In this document: one piece after another, positions 63,734-64,000 of the stretch
How the letters are laid out: each line of letters begins with the position of its first letter
How positions within the stretch are numbered: the stretch's first letter is position 1
Source: Rhodocyclus gracilis
Lineage (GTDB): Bacteria; Pseudomonadota; Gammaproteobacteria; Burkholderiales; Rhodocyclaceae
Reading direction: 5' to 3'
Length of the DNA stretch: 64,000 bases
Assembly (NCBI RefSeq): GCF_009617575.1
Contig: NZ_WIXJ01000012.1
Location: 1-64,000, forward strand
Position numbers and translations under genes: made by a program
Notes under the pieces: model-generated
The model's input: only the letters and a program-made list of their open reading frames with translations
Told to the model about the DNA's origin: nothing
Databases searched by the model: none

Positions 63734-64000
63734 GTCTGCCGCGAGTCTGCCGTCTGCATCTGCTGCGGCCGGCTCACGCTCAGCGCCTGAGGGCGCGAGC
63801 ACTCCCACTGAGCTCGAACGAAACGCTTTAGCGCTTGCCGCCAATGCTTGGCAATCTACCCGCGCGCTCGGGGATATCCGTGCTGTCAGGGCGCTACGCC
63901 CCCGCTCTGCTTTTTCCCCCTCCGTCCTTCGGTCACCGTCTGCTTAAGCGCCCCAAAAGGGGGACTCAAGAGATTCGCGCCTATTTTCCGCTCCCGTTGC
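63734..64000. other. No gene recognised at the right edge
   Basis: 267 bases after the HDOD gene. Frames here are short or have the proline/serine/arginine-rich composition of non-coding reading frames, and no start with a ribosome site is seen. A next gene may begin beyond the window. Confidence 0.4.

Noticed and set aside
63606-63947. Plus-strand frame overlapping the end of the HDOD gene
   Set aside because: Serine/alanine/proline-rich, mostly out-of-frame shadow of the HDOD gene, no ribosome site and no domain.

Overview
The window looks like a GC-rich betaproteobacterial chromosome, probably Rhodocyclales. This is inferred from gene content: the polA-DUF2782-thrB neighbourhood, a nadD-rsfS-rlmH-maf run with rng further on, a late-step cobalamin cluster and several flagellar-type Che proteins. 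No rRNA, CRISPR array or complete insertion sequence was seen. 

Bases 1-3940 are the right end of an integrated phage-like element. A leftward early operon (HTH protein, unknown protein, replication-like protein) diverges from a CI-like repressor. The end of the element is marked by the 3' half of a tRNA-Lys(CTT) gene with no 5' half, directly followed by a perfect hairpin terminator. Host chromosome follows: a DUF218 (ElyC/YdcF-like) protein, rdgC, and a LysR regulator divergent from a three-gene EmrAB/NodT-type efflux operon. 

Bases 11.4-23.2 kb hold small conserved proteins, a YaiI-family protein, the malic enzyme maeB, and genes for the late part of cobalamin synthesis and corrinoid capture (btuF-like, cobD, cbiB, cobQ, cobU, cobT, cobS, cobC). 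Bases 23.2-37.2 kb are a lipopolysaccharide cluster: heptosyltransferase-like GT9 enzymes, six GT4 glycosyltransferases, an MsbA flippase, a polysaccharide deacetylase and an O-antigen ligase. From about 25.3 kb, and most strongly from 33.7 to 36.1 kb, it is visibly AT-richer than its flanks, which suggests acquired DNA. 

Bases 37.2-46.2 kb are housekeeping: polA, a LOG-family protein, a DUF2782 protein, thrB, two tandem paralogous membrane proteins, nadD, rsfS, rlmH and maf. From 46.5 to 58.5 kb lies the most interesting region, one co-directional chemosensory operon. It encodes a soluble receptor with two complete signalling hairpin tips, a protein with three CheW domains, CheB, a HEAT-like protein, CheR, a receiver, an enlarged CheA, a STAS-like protein, a second CheY, a membrane receptor and a ParA-type ATPase. 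The double-tip receptor resembles DosM of Vibrio cholerae cytoplasmic arrays; the ParA suggests active positioning of the array. The cluster sits between maf and rng, genes that are often adjacent in betaproteobacteria. 

Bases 58.5-63.7 kb hold a U32 peptidase-family tRNA hydroxylation protein, rng, a MaoC-type hydratase, an NlpC/P60 lipoprotein and an HDOD protein. The last 267 bases have no gene I can support.
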